Assembly (NCBI GenBank): GCA_903830285.1
Contig: CAIKTE010000016.1
Span: forward strand, 1-49,123
Length of the DNA: 49,123 bases
Direction of reading: 5' to 3'
DNA from: an uncultured Chitinophagaceae bacterium
Lineage (GTDB): Bacteria; Bacteroidota; Bacteroidia; Chitinophagales; Chitinophagaceae
Within the stretch, counting starts at the first letter, position 1; the number at the start of each line of letters is the position of its first letter. Below the pieces are notes generated by a model, which was given only the letters and a program-made list of their open reading frames with translations, was not told the origin of the DNA and did no database searches. A program made the translations under genes and the position numbers. Of the stretch, positions 8,485 through 17,145 are shown piece after piece.

Positions 8485-9828
8485 ATGAATACACAAACAA
8501 TATCAGAATCGCAGGGAATTATTCAAGAAAACCTTGATTACACTTTATTTTCCTGGAGCAAACAAAAAGGAATCAATCCTATCGCTGTAAAACACGCTGA
8601 AGGTGTTTATTTATATGATTATGACGATAAACGTTATATCGATTTTTCTTCGGGATTGATGAATGTTAACATTGGTCATGGAAACCAAAGAATAACTGAT
8701 GCCGTTGTAAAACAAATGCAGGAAGTGAGTTATGTTACGCCAAGCTGTGTAACAAAAGTGCGTGGTGAATTAGGAAAAAAATTAGCGGAGATCTGCCCGG
8801 GTGATCTCAATAAAGCATTCTTTACTTTATGCGGCGCCACATCCATTGAAAATGGAATTAAGCTTGCTAGATTATATACAGGAAGACATAAAATTTTAAG
8901 TCGGTATCAATCTTATCATGGCTCATCAAACGGTGCAATGACCGCAAGCGGTGACCCGAGAAAATTAGCAGTTGACAGTCAGCAAGCACCCAATTTTGTT
9001 CATTTCGATCTTCCCTATTTATATCGCTGGGAGTTTAGTGAAGAAGCTTTATTGAAAGAATCTGTTGCAAGCCTGGAGCGTATCATTGCTTATGAGGGCC
9101 CCGCAAATATTGCTGCTATTTTATTGGAAGGTGAATCAGGATCATCAGGTTGTTTACAATATCCTGCAGGTTATTTAAAAGCGGTAAGAGAAATATGCAG
9201 CAAGCACGGAATATTATTAATTATGGATGAAGTGATGAGTGGTTTTGGAAGAACCGGCAAATGGTTTGGTTTTGAAAATCATGATATCATTCCAGATATG
9301 ATCGCAATGGCAAAGGGATTGACATGCGGCTATCTCCCATTTGGTTGTTTAATGGTGAGCGACCAGATCGCATCAAAATATGATGATAATTATTTGTCGC
9401 TGGGATTAACTTATTCGGCTCATCCCGTAAGTTGTGCAGCTGCTTTGGAAACATTGAAAATTTATGAAGATGAAAATTTAATTGAGAATGCAGCAGTCAT
9501 GGGAAAATATATTGAGCAACGTATAGAGGAAATGAAGTTGATCCACCCAAGTATTGGCGACTTCAGAAATACAGGATTATTGGGCTGCATCGAATTGGTA
9601 AAGAACAGAAAAACAAAAGAACCTATGGCACCCTTCAATGCTGCTGCAGTTGATATGGTTGTGATGAATAAAGTAGCAGCAAAGATCAGGGCACTAGGCA
9701 TGTACACTTTTGTAAGGTGGGGCTATGTCTTTATTGCTCCTCCATTGTGCATTACAAAAGCACAAATCGATGAAGGATTGGCCATCATCAGCGAGGCTAT
9801 AAAAATTGCAGATGAATTTGTATATTGA
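8485..9828 (+). CDS. Class III omega-aminotransferase, probable beta-alanine aminotransferase
   Basis: This PLP enzyme has 447 residues from the ATG at 8485; the frame extends to a TTG at 8452, but the extra 11 residues look like leader sequence. The class III signature is clear: LLIMDEVMSGFGRTGKWFGF followed by DMIAMAKGLTCGYLPFG, with the PLP-binding Lys at about residue 277. In this gene set it most likely transfers the amino group of beta-alanine or 3-aminoisobutyrate to pyruvate or 2-oxoglutarate, giving malonate or methylmalonate semialdehyde for the dehydrogenase upstream. The exact acceptor cannot be read from the sequence. Confidence 0.87.
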   Translation: MNTQTISESQGIIQENLDYTLFSWSKQKGINPIAVKHAEGVYLYDYDDKRYIDFSSGLMNVNIGHGNQRITDAVVKQMQEVSYVTPSCVTKVRGELGKKLAEICPGDLNKAFFTLCGATSIENGIKLARLYTGRHKILSRYQSYHGSSNGAMTASGDPRKLAVDSQQAPNFVHFDLPYLYRWEFSEEALLKESVASLERIIAYEGPANIAAILLEGESGSSGCLQYPAGYLKAVREICSKHGILLIMDEVMSGFGRTGKWFGFENHDIIPDMIAMAKGLTCGYLPFGCLMVSDQIASKYDDNYLSLGLTYSAHPVSCAAALETLKIYEDENLIENAAVMGKYIEQRIEEMKLIHPSIGDFRNTGLLGCIELVKNRKTKEPMAPFNAAAVDMVVMNKVAAKIRALGMYTFVRWGYVFIAPPLCITKAQIDEGLAIISEAIKIADEFVY

Positions 9829-9877
9829 TGTGAATTATTTTTTGGGAAATTAATAACAAACAATCCTTGAGATCAAT

Positions 9878-11344
9878 ATGCATGAACCGTTTGAATTATT
9901 AACAGAAGAATTTCAGTCTGCAGCATTATATAGCAAAGACCTTGCTCCTGTTCCTCAAAACAAAAGGACATGGGGAACATGGAACTATGCTGCATTATGG
10001 ATCAGCATGAGTTTGTGCATTCCAACATATATGCTCGCCAGTTCATTGATCGAAGGTGGCATGAACTGGTGGCAATCCATTCTCACCATTTTTATAGGCA
10101 ACACTATTGTATTGATACCAATGATATTGAACGGACACGCTGGTGCCAAATATGGGATCCCATTTCCTGTTTTTGCAAGGGCAAGTTTCGGTGTAAAAGG
10201 TGCCAACATCCCTGCGCTGTTAAGAGCCATTGTTGCATGTGGGTGGTTCGGTATTCAAACATGGATCGGCGGATTTGCGTTGTATCAAATGGCAAGATTA
10301 TGGTTTCCTTCGATTGAAACATTACCACAAATATTTCCACTATCATTTGGTTTACAAACAGGTCCGGCAATCACATTTTTCCTGTTTTGGCTATTGAATA
10401 TGTATGTAGTTTATCTTGGTGTTGAAAGCATAAAAAAATTATTGGTCTTCAAAGCATTTTTTTTACCGCTTGCTGCATTGGCATTATTGTTCTGGGCAAT
10501 TTCTGCGGGGCATGGCTTGGGGCCTATATTGCAGCAGCCATCTAAGTTTTCAACAACTGCAGATTTCTTTCATTTCTTTTTTCCTGCATTAACCGGCATG
10601 GTTGGTTTCTGGGCAACACTATCATTGAATATTCCAGATTTTACGCGTTATGCAAAAACACAGAATGCGCAGATTAAAGGGCAGATCATTGGTCTTCCTC
10701 CTTCAATGACATTATTCTCTTTTATTGGTGTAGTGGTCACATCTGCAACAACAATCATTTACGGAACAACGATCTGGGACCCATTAGTGTTAGCCGGAAA
10801 ATTTGAAAGCAAATTATTAGTAAGTATTGCGATGATCGCAGTTGCCATCTCAACATTGGCAACAAATATTGCAGCCAATATTGTTAGTCCTGCGAATGAT
10901 TTTGCACACTTATCCCCTTCAAAAATTAATTTTAAAACGGGTGGCTATATCACAGGATTGATCGGCATTATGATTTTTCCTTGGAAATTAATTGCAGACC
11001 CCAGTGGATATATTTTTAAATGGCTGATCGCTTACTCAAGTTTATTGGGGCCTATCGGTGGAATCATGATCGCAGACTATTATTTTATTCGCAAACAACA
11101 ATTAATCGTAAAAGATCTGTACAGCAGCAAAGGTTTATACTCATTTTCGAATGGCATCAATCGTGCAGCAATCATTGCTTTATTGATCGGTATTTTACCG
11201 AATGTCCCCGGCTTTTTAACCAATGTAAATCTTTTATCAGAGCAATCTATTCCAGTATGGTTATCACATATTTATAATTATGCCTGGTTTGTTGGATTTT
11301 CTGTGAGTGGAATAATTTACTGGTTATTAATGAAGGAAAAATAA
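9878..11344 (+). CDS. NCS1-family nucleobase/hydantoin/allantoin permease
   Basis: The 488-residue protein has about twelve hydrophobic membrane segments. Its hallmarks are those of the nucleobase:cation symporter-1 family: NKRTWGTWNYAALWISMSLC near the N-terminus, then HAGAKYGIPFPVFARASFG, and later NIPDFTRYAKTQ. Members import uracil, cytosine, allantoin or hydantoins with Na+ or H+. Its position between the aminotransferase and dihydropyrimidinase genes, with gaps of 49 and 21 bp, argues that it imports uracil, thymine or a dihydropyrimidine for the enzymes around it. Confidence 0.92.
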   Translation: MHEPFELLTEEFQSAALYSKDLAPVPQNKRTWGTWNYAALWISMSLCIPTYMLASSLIEGGMNWWQSILTIFIGNTIVLIPMILNGHAGAKYGIPFPVFARASFGVKGANIPALLRAIVACGWFGIQTWIGGFALYQMARLWFPSIETLPQIFPLSFGLQTGPAITFFLFWLLNMYVVYLGVESIKKLLVFKAFFLPLAALALLFWAISAGHGLGPILQQPSKFSTTADFFHFFFPALTGMVGFWATLSLNIPDFTRYAKTQNAQIKGQIIGLPPSMTLFSFIGVVVTSATTIIYGTTIWDPLVLAGKFESKLLVSIAMIAVAISTLATNIAANIVSPANDFAHLSPSKINFKTGGYITGLIGIMIFPWKLIADPSGYIFKWLIAYSSLLGPIGGIMIADYYFIRKQQLIVKDLYSSKGLYSFSNGINRAAIIALLIGILPNVPGFLTNVNLLSEQSIPVWLSHIYNYAWFVGFSVSGIIYWLLMKEK

Positions 11345-11365
11345 TTTTTACATCAACTTAATAAC

Positions 11366-12748
11366 ATGAGTGTTCTAATTAAAAACGGAAGGGTCATTAC
11401 TGCAACCGATGATTATATCGCTGATATTTTTATCGAAGGGGAAAAGATAACTGCCATTGGTAAAAATTTAGCAGTAAAAGCTGATAAAGAAATTGATGCT
11501 GCAGGTTTATTAGTAATGCCTGGCGGCATTGATCCACACGTGCATCTCGATATGCCTTTCATGGGAACATTTTCAAGCGACACGCATGAAACAGGAACCC
11601 GTGCTGCATTGTATGGTGGCACTACTACTGTCATTGATTTTGTTTTACAGAAACAAGGTCATTCTTTGCAGGCAGCTTTGGATGACTGGAATAGCAGAGC
11701 AAAAGGAAACGCCGTTGGTGATTACAGTTTTCATATGGCTGTTACTGATTTCAATGAAGCAACAAAAAAAGAGATCAACCATTTTGTGGAAGAAGAAGGC
11801 ATCACTTCTTTTAAAACATTCATGGCATATAAAGGTGCATTGATGATCGATGACAGGCAGATGGTTGATCTGATGTTGGAAGTAAAAAAACAAGGAGGCA
11901 TGGTCACAGTACATGCAACAAATGGAGATATGATCGATTACTTGGTAGCCAAACACAGATCAGAAGGAAAATTGGCGCCTCTCTATCATTATCTCTCACA
12001 ACCTGAAATAACCGAAAGCGAGGCCAGCAGCCGTTTTGCTGACATGATCAATTATACAGGATGCCCAGGTTATATTGTTCATCTTACCTGCGAAGGCGCT
12101 TTGAATGCAGTGCGTAATGCAACAAAGAGAAATCAGAAATTATTTATAGAGACCTGCATTCAGTATTTAATTTTAGACGCATCATTATATGAACAAAATT
12201 TTGAAGGCGCAAAATGGGTAATGAGTCCGCCATTGCGTGAAAAGAAAGACCAGACAACATTATGGGCCGGCATTAATCAGGGATTGGTGAATGTAGTTGC
12301 AACAGATCATTGTCCATTTATGTGGAAACAGAAATTAATGGGCAAAGATGATTTTTCTAAAATACCGAATGGTCATCCTGCTATTGAGAACAGAATGGAA
12401 TTATTATTCAGTGAAGGAGTAGTAAAAAATAAAATTACAATTAATAAATATGTGGAAGTAGCGAGTACCAATGCTGCAAAAATATTTGGAATGTTCCCAA
12501 AAAAAGGAACGATCGCAGTTGGCAGTGATGCAGATATTGTATTGTTTGATCCGAATAAGAAACATACACTCTCGGCATCAACTCATCACATGAATGTTGA
12601 TTATAGTGGGTACGAAGGCTGGGAGTTGACAGGAAAAGTGAAAACAGTTTTATTACGCGGACAAGTTGCCATTGATGATAATAAATGTTTAGTGAAAAAG
12701 GGATATGGTCAATTTGTAAAACGAAATAAAGTTGATACTAAGATTTGA
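11366..12748 (+). CDS. hydA: Dihydropyrimidinase (D-hydantoinase family)
   Basis: This 460-residue amidohydrolase opens the ring of dihydrouracil or dihydrothymine to N-carbamoyl-beta-alanine or N-carbamoyl-beta-aminoisobutyrate. All residues for the binuclear metal site can be placed: H58 and H60 (GIDPHVHLD), the carboxylated Lys K150 (ITSFKTFMAYKG), H184 (TVHATNGD), H240 (GYIVHLTCEGAL) and D315 (VVATDHCPF). Length and layout are normal. It follows the permease gene by 21 bp and is the second enzyme of the reductive pathway. A role as a hydantoinase is possible, but the neighbours favour pyrimidines. Confidence 0.95.
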   Translation: MSVLIKNGRVITATDDYIADIFIEGEKITAIGKNLAVKADKEIDAAGLLVMPGGIDPHVHLDMPFMGTFSSDTHETGTRAALYGGTTTVIDFVLQKQGHSLQAALDDWNSRAKGNAVGDYSFHMAVTDFNEATKKEINHFVEEEGITSFKTFMAYKGALMIDDRQMVDLMLEVKKQGGMVTVHATNGDMIDYLVAKHRSEGKLAPLYHYLSQPEITESEASSRFADMINYTGCPGYIVHLTCEGALNAVRNATKRNQKLFIETCIQYLILDASLYEQNFEGAKWVMSPPLREKKDQTTLWAGINQGLVNVVATDHCPFMWKQKLMGKDDFSKIPNGHPAIENRMELLFSEGVVKNKITINKYVEVASTNAAKIFGMFPKKGTIAVGSDADIVLFDPNKKHTLSASTHHMNVDYSGYEGWELTGKVKTVLLRGQVAIDDNKCLVKKGYGQFVKRNKVDTKI

Positions 12749-12777
12749 TGATTCATTAGATAAAAATTCAAGTGTAC

Positions 12778-12798
12778 GATTCTTTCAATGAAAGAATC
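12778..12798. repeat. Perfect palindrome in the dihydropyrimidinase-ureidopropionase gap
   Basis: GATTCTTTCA and TGAAAGAATC, separated by a single A, form a 10-bp perfect dyad in a 130-bp gap. The one-base centre suits a protein-binding operator better than an RNA hairpin. It has no T-run. Confidence 0.4.
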
Positions 12799-12878
12799 AG
12801 GGACAACGAAGATGACATTAAAACAAAAGTTAGTAACATAAAAATAAATTCATAACTCGTAACTTTAAATTTAACCAC

Positions 12879-13745
12879 ATGCCGAGAATAATTAAATCAG
12901 GATTAATTCAAATGAGTTTGCCAAAAACAGAAGGCGAAGGAACCATTGAAGAAATTAAAGAAGCCATGTTTCAAAAACATGTACCCTTAATTGAAGAAGC
13001 TGGAAAAAAAGGTGTGCAGATATTGTGTTTGCAGGAAATTTTTAACACACCATATTTCTGTCCGGGGCAAGACCGTGCATGGTATGAATCGGCTGAAACT
13101 GTTCCAGGTCCTACAACAGATCGCATGGCAGTTTATGCAAAAAAATACAGCATGGTGATCATTGTTCCTGTGTATGAAAAAGAACAGGCGGGTGTTTTAT
13201 ATAATACTGCAGCTGTTATCGATGCAGATGGCACATATTTAGGCAAGTACAGAAAAAATCATATTCCGCATACATCAGGCTTTTGGGAGAAATTTTTCTT
13301 TAAACCAGGGAACCTTGGTTATCCTATATTTCAAACAAAGTATGCAAAGGTTGGAGTGTACATTTGTTACGACCGTCACTTCCCCGATGGCGCAAGATGT
13401 TTGGGATTGAACGGCGCTGAGATCGTTTATAATCCTTCTGCAACAGTTGCAGGCTTATCGCAATATTTATGGAAACTTGAACAACCGGCACATGCTGCAG
13501 CCAATGGATATTTTATGGGATGCATCAATCGTGTGGGTGAAGAAAAACCTTGGAATCTAGGCAAATTTTATGGCTCATCCTATTTTGTTGATCCACGAGG
13601 TCAAATTTTTTCACAGGCATCAGAAGATAAAGATGAATTATTAATTGCCGAATTTGATCTTGATATGATCGAAGAAGTTAGAAGTGTTTGGCAATTCTTC
13701 CGCGATAGAAGGCCAGAAACTTATGGCAGATTAACTGAATTATAG
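12879..13745 (+). CDS. Beta-ureidopropionase (nitrilase superfamily)
   Basis: This 288-residue nitrilase-fold amidohydrolase has the full Glu-Lys-Cys triad: E53 (LCLQEIFNTPYF), K126 (GKYRKNHIPH) and C163 (VGVYICYDRHFPDGAR). The YDRHFPDGAR stretch and the AHAAANGYFMGCINRVG region match N-carbamoyl-beta-alanine amidohydrolases rather than aliphatic nitrilases. It would release beta-alanine or 3-aminoisobutyrate with CO2 and ammonia, the third step of the pathway. N-carbamoylputrescine amidase is the close alternative; the genes on both sides make the pyrimidine role much more likely. Confidence 0.9.
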   Translation: MPRIIKSGLIQMSLPKTEGEGTIEEIKEAMFQKHVPLIEEAGKKGVQILCLQEIFNTPYFCPGQDRAWYESAETVPGPTTDRMAVYAKKYSMVIIVPVYEKEQAGVLYNTAAVIDADGTYLGKYRKNHIPHTSGFWEKFFFKPGNLGYPIFQTKYAKVGVYICYDRHFPDGARCLGLNGAEIVYNPSATVAGLSQYLWKLEQPAHAAANGYFMGCINRVGEEKPWNLGKFYGSSYFVDPRGQIFSQASEDKDELLIAEFDLDMIEEVRSVWQFFRDRRPETYGRLTEL

Positions 13746-13821
13746 TTTCTATGCTAAATGTTGAGTAACCCTTATTAATGAAAGTCATTCACCCAACATA
13801 CAATATTTTACTTTCAACATT

Positions 13822-15165
13822 ATGATCAAAAATAATCGATTAACAAAAGAACAATACCAACAAAATTTCAGCGATATCCATCCGCCTTTTGAAACGCAGG
13901 ATGCTGCATTGGTTGAAGCCAATCGTTGTTTGTTTTGTTATGATGCACCTTGTACAAAAAGTTGCCCAACCAGTATCAATATCCCAAAATTCATCAAACA
14001 AATTTCAACTGACAATATCAAAGGATCTGCTCACACTATTTTTCAATCCAATATCATGGGTGCCGGATGCAGTAAGGTTTGTCCGGTTGAAAAATTATGC
14101 GAAGGAAGTTGTGTATTTAATTTAATGCACGAAACACCAATCCATATTGCCAAACTACAACGCTATGCCACTGAAAAAGCAATAGATCAAAAATGGCAAT
14201 TGTTTGAAAGGAAAAAATCAACGGGGAAAAAAGCTGCAATTGTTGGTGCAGGGCCTGCAGGATTAAGTTGTGCCCATGTATTAAGCAGAGAAGGAATTGA
14301 TGTAACCATTTATGAAAAAGAAAGTAAAGGTGGCGGCTTGATGACCTATGGCATTGCTGCATACAAAGTAACTCCTAAGTTTTGTGAAGATGAAGTAAAT
14401 TATATTACTTCCATCGGCGGCATTGAAATAAAATATGATCAGGAATTAGGAAAAAATATTTCCTTGGTTGAATTACAAAAAAGATATGATGTCGTGTATC
14501 TCGCTATCGGCGTGGGTTTGGCGAGACAATTAGATATCCCCGGTGAAGATGCAACTGGGGTAATTGATGCCATCAAATTTATTTATGAATTAAGAAATAA
14601 TGATTTTTCATCCCTCGCTGTTGGTGATAGAGTAGCTGTGATAGGTTTGGGAATGACGGCTATTGATGCAGCTACCCAGGCAAAACGATTAGGCGCAAAA
14701 GAAGTAACAATTATTTACAGAAGAACTGAAGCAGAGAAACCATGTACAGATGTTGAATTAGATATTGCCAAATTGGATGGATGTAATATCATTTGGTTAG
14801 CAGCACCTAAAGAGGTAAAATCAATTAATGGAAAAGTAAATCAGTTAGTGTGTAGCAGAATGAAACTGGGAGAACCGGATGCAAGTGGAAGACGAAGTCC
14901 AGTTGATACTAATGATACATTTGAATTGGATGTTGATATGATCATTAAAGCGGCAGGTCAAACGCCCTTTGAAAAGTTAGTAAGTGATATATCAATAATA
15001 AACACAAAAGGGAAAATTGAGATTCGCAATTGTGCTTCAAATATTAAAGGTGTTTTTGCCGGTGGTGATTGTGTCAATGGCGGCAAAGAAGTTGTTGATG
15101 CTGTGCAGGCAGGCAAAGATGGGGCATCCTCAATACTATCATACCTCGGAATTAAAAATGAATAA
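13822..15165 (+). CDS. preT: NAD(P)-dependent dihydropyrimidine dehydrogenase subunit PreT
   Basis: The 447-residue flavoprotein has an N-terminal helical iron-sulfur domain with two cysteine groups, C36/C39/C44/C48 (RCLFCYDAPCTKSCP) and C83/C87/C93/C97 (GCSKVCPVEKLCEGSC). An FAD-binding motif follows (AAIVGAGPAGLSCA, about 138-151), then an NAD(P)-binding motif (VAVIGLGMTAIDAATQAKRLG). This is the layout of the GltD-like electron-input half of dihydropyrimidine dehydrogenase. It would pass electrons from NAD(P)H to PreA, whose gene follows after 57 bp. The family also includes glutamate synthase small subunits, but the pairing with PreA settles the role. Confidence 0.93.
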   Translation: MIKNNRLTKEQYQQNFSDIHPPFETQDAALVEANRCLFCYDAPCTKSCPTSINIPKFIKQISTDNIKGSAHTIFQSNIMGAGCSKVCPVEKLCEGSCVFNLMHETPIHIAKLQRYATEKAIDQKWQLFERKKSTGKKAAIVGAGPAGLSCAHVLSREGIDVTIYEKESKGGGLMTYGIAAYKVTPKFCEDEVNYITSIGGIEIKYDQELGKNISLVELQKRYDVVYLAIGVGLARQLDIPGEDATGVIDAIKFIYELRNNDFSSLAVGDRVAVIGLGMTAIDAATQAKRLGAKEVTIIYRRTEAEKPCTDVELDIAKLDGCNIIWLAAPKEVKSINGKVNQLVCSRMKLGEPDASGRRSPVDTNDTFELDVDMIIKAAGQTPFEKLVSDISIINTKGKIEIRNCASNIKGVFAGGDCVNGGKEVVDAVQAGKDGASSILSYLGIKNE

Positions 15166-15222
15166 TTAAGAATTATAAATGAAAGCTAATCATTCTTAAT
15201 TCATAACTCTTAACTAAAAATC

Positions 15223-16491
15223 ATGGCAGATATCTCTTCTAATTTCCTCGGTATAAAATCTCCCAACCCATTTTGGTTGGCCAGTGCCCCCCCTACTGAT
15301 AAAAAAATTAATGTCCTCCGTGCATTTGAAGCAGGTTGGGGTGGAGTTGTTTGGAAAACATTGGGTAGTCAGGTTAAAAATGTTTCATCCCGTTATTCTG
15401 CTGTTGATTATGGAGGGCACAAAGTAATGGGATTTAATAATATTGAATTAATTAGTGATCGTCCTTTAGAGATCAATCTTCGTGAAATAGAAGAATGCAT
15501 AAAATTATTTCCTGATAGGGCCATGATAGTCTCTTTGATGGCAGATAATGATAAAAAAAGCTGGCATGAATTAATAAAGAAAGTGGAAGATACTGGTGCT
15601 CATGGTTTTGAATTGAATTTCGGATGTCCTCATGGAATGACTGAACGCGGAATGGGCGCTGCAGTTGGTCAAGACCCTGAAATTGCTAAGATGGTTGTTG
15701 AATGGGTGATGGAAGTTGCAACAATTCCTGTCATCACCAAACTCACACCCAATGTACACTCTGTTGTTCCAACCGGAAGAGCATGCGTTGAAGCGGGAAC
15801 AAATGCATTGTCCTTAATTAATACCATTCAATCAGTAACAGGTATTGATCTTGATACATTGGTGCCAAATCCATTTGTTGCAGGCAAAAGTGTATTTGGC
15901 GGATATTGCGGTCCAGCAGTTAAACCCATCGCCTTGAAAATGCTGACAACTATTGCTCAGGATCCGGTCACATCAAAAGTTCCTATTTCAGGAATTGGCG
16001 GAGTTAGTACATGGAAGGATGCAGTAGAATTTTTGCTGCTCGGTGCAAGCAATGTGCAGGTTTGTACAGCTGTCATGAAACATGGTTTCAGGATCGTAGA
16101 AGATATGTGTGAAGGCTTAAATAACTGGATGGATGAAAAAGGTTATGCAACACTCAATGATTTCATCGGAAAGAGTGTGGAAAAGATCACTCATTGGGAA
16201 GATCTTGATATCAATTATCATATCATAGCCAATATCAATCAGGATAAATGCATTCACTGTGGCTTGTGCTATATAGCTTGCGAAGACACATCCCATCAAT
16301 CCATAAATCTCGAATACGGTAAACCCTACAATACTTATTCTATCAAGGAAGATGAATGTGTGGGTTGCAATTTATGTAAACTGGTTTGCCCTGTTGACAA
16401 TTGTATCTCAATGGTTGAAAAACGCAAGGGAGATGAATATTTGAACTGGAAAGACTATCAGCGATTGGGTTTGCCATTGAATGATCATTAA
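15223..16491 (+). CDS. preA: NAD-dependent dihydropyrimidine dehydrogenase subunit PreA
   Basis: The 422-residue protein joins an FMN-binding TIM barrel of the dihydroorotate-dehydrogenase type (about 1-320) to a C-terminal 2[4Fe-4S] ferredoxin domain. The two clusters are C-x2-C-x2-C-x3-C sets: CIHCGLCYIACED and CVGCNLCKLVCPV. The active-site stretch LNFGCPHGMTERGMGAAVGQ matches dihydropyrimidine dehydrogenases, except that the loop has Val where the mammalian enzyme has its catalytic Cys. It reduces uracil or thymine to the dihydro form, the first step of the pathway, and is the last gene of the plus-strand set. Confidence 0.94.
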   Translation: MADISSNFLGIKSPNPFWLASAPPTDKKINVLRAFEAGWGGVVWKTLGSQVKNVSSRYSAVDYGGHKVMGFNNIELISDRPLEINLREIEECIKLFPDRAMIVSLMADNDKKSWHELIKKVEDTGAHGFELNFGCPHGMTERGMGAAVGQDPEIAKMVVEWVMEVATIPVITKLTPNVHSVVPTGRACVEAGTNALSLINTIQSVTGIDLDTLVPNPFVAGKSVFGGYCGPAVKPIALKMLTTIAQDPVTSKVPISGIGGVSTWKDAVEFLLLGASNVQVCTAVMKHGFRIVEDMCEGLNNWMDEKGYATLNDFIGKSVEKITHWEDLDINYHIIANINQDKCIHCGLCYIACEDTSHQSINLEYGKPYNTYSIKEDECVGCNLCKLVCPVDNCISMVEKRKGDEYLNWKDYQRLGLPLNDH

Positions 16492-16607
16492 AATATTTGA
16501 AAATGGAATCGGAAAGACCTACAAACTGTACTGAAAATATTTTAGCCCTGATAAAAATCATTGTTTTATCGAATCTCTTTTGTAAACTTACAGTATAACT
16601 AACACGA

Positions 16608-17021
16608 ATGCATATGAAACAATATCATATTATTTCACGAATTTCAATTTACTCATTGGCTGTTATTTTAATTGTTTTTGGAACATTCCATTTTCTTAAA
16701 CCCCATGATCTTGTAATTTATATTCCGCTTTCTGTCCCTGGTGGAATTATCTGGACCTATTTGGTAGGAGCAGCATTTATACTTGTTGGCATTTCATTTA
16801 TAACTAACAAATTTGTAAAGTTTGCAGCTTATTTGTTGGCAGCATTACTTACATTTTTTGTTTTCGCGATTCATCTTCCTAATGCTTTATATGCCGGTGA
16901 CAGTGACATGAGATCACTTGCATTTATTAATTTCATAAAAGATGGAGCCATTGCATGTTTCGCATTGCATATTGCAGCAGGAGCACACCATCAGCATTTG
17001 CATCTGGAAGAATCCGATTAG
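16608..17021 (+). CDS. DoxX-like small membrane protein
   Basis: The 137-residue protein has four hydrophobic segments (about 10-27, 45-62, 70-88 and 107-124) and a His-rich tail (GAHHQHLHLEE). The FGTFHFLKPHDLVIYIP stretch after the first segment recalls DoxX/DoxD-family membrane proteins. A second ATG at 16614 (Met3) is equally possible. It follows the pyrimidine genes by 116 bp and may have its own promoter. The function is unknown; the His-rich end could bind metal, which is a guess. Confidence 0.7.
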   Translation: MHMKQYHIISRISIYSLAVILIVFGTFHFLKPHDLVIYIPLSVPGGIIWTYLVGAAFILVGISFITNKFVKFAAYLLAALLTFFVFAIHLPNALYAGDSDMRSLAFINFIKDGAIACFALHIAAGAHHQHLHLEESD

Positions 17022-17046
17022 CGATATTCTTTTCGTTATTTATAAA

Positions 17047-17099
17047 ATAAAAAATGGAGAAGTAATGCTTTATAACATTTCCTCCTCCATTTAAAAAAA
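17047..17099. terminator. Bidirectional terminator between convergent genes
   Basis: AAATGGAG (17052-17059) pairs with CTCCATTT (17085-17092), and the stem is extended by a few pairs after a mismatch. A-rich sequence lies on the left and seven A on the right, giving T-runs on both strands. It lies between the DoxX-like gene (plus) and the Gfo/Idh/MocA gene (minus), so it can serve both. Confidence 0.7.
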
Positions 17100-17145
17100 T
17101 ACTTTTCACTAAAGTGAACAGGTATTAAATATAAAATACAGTAAA

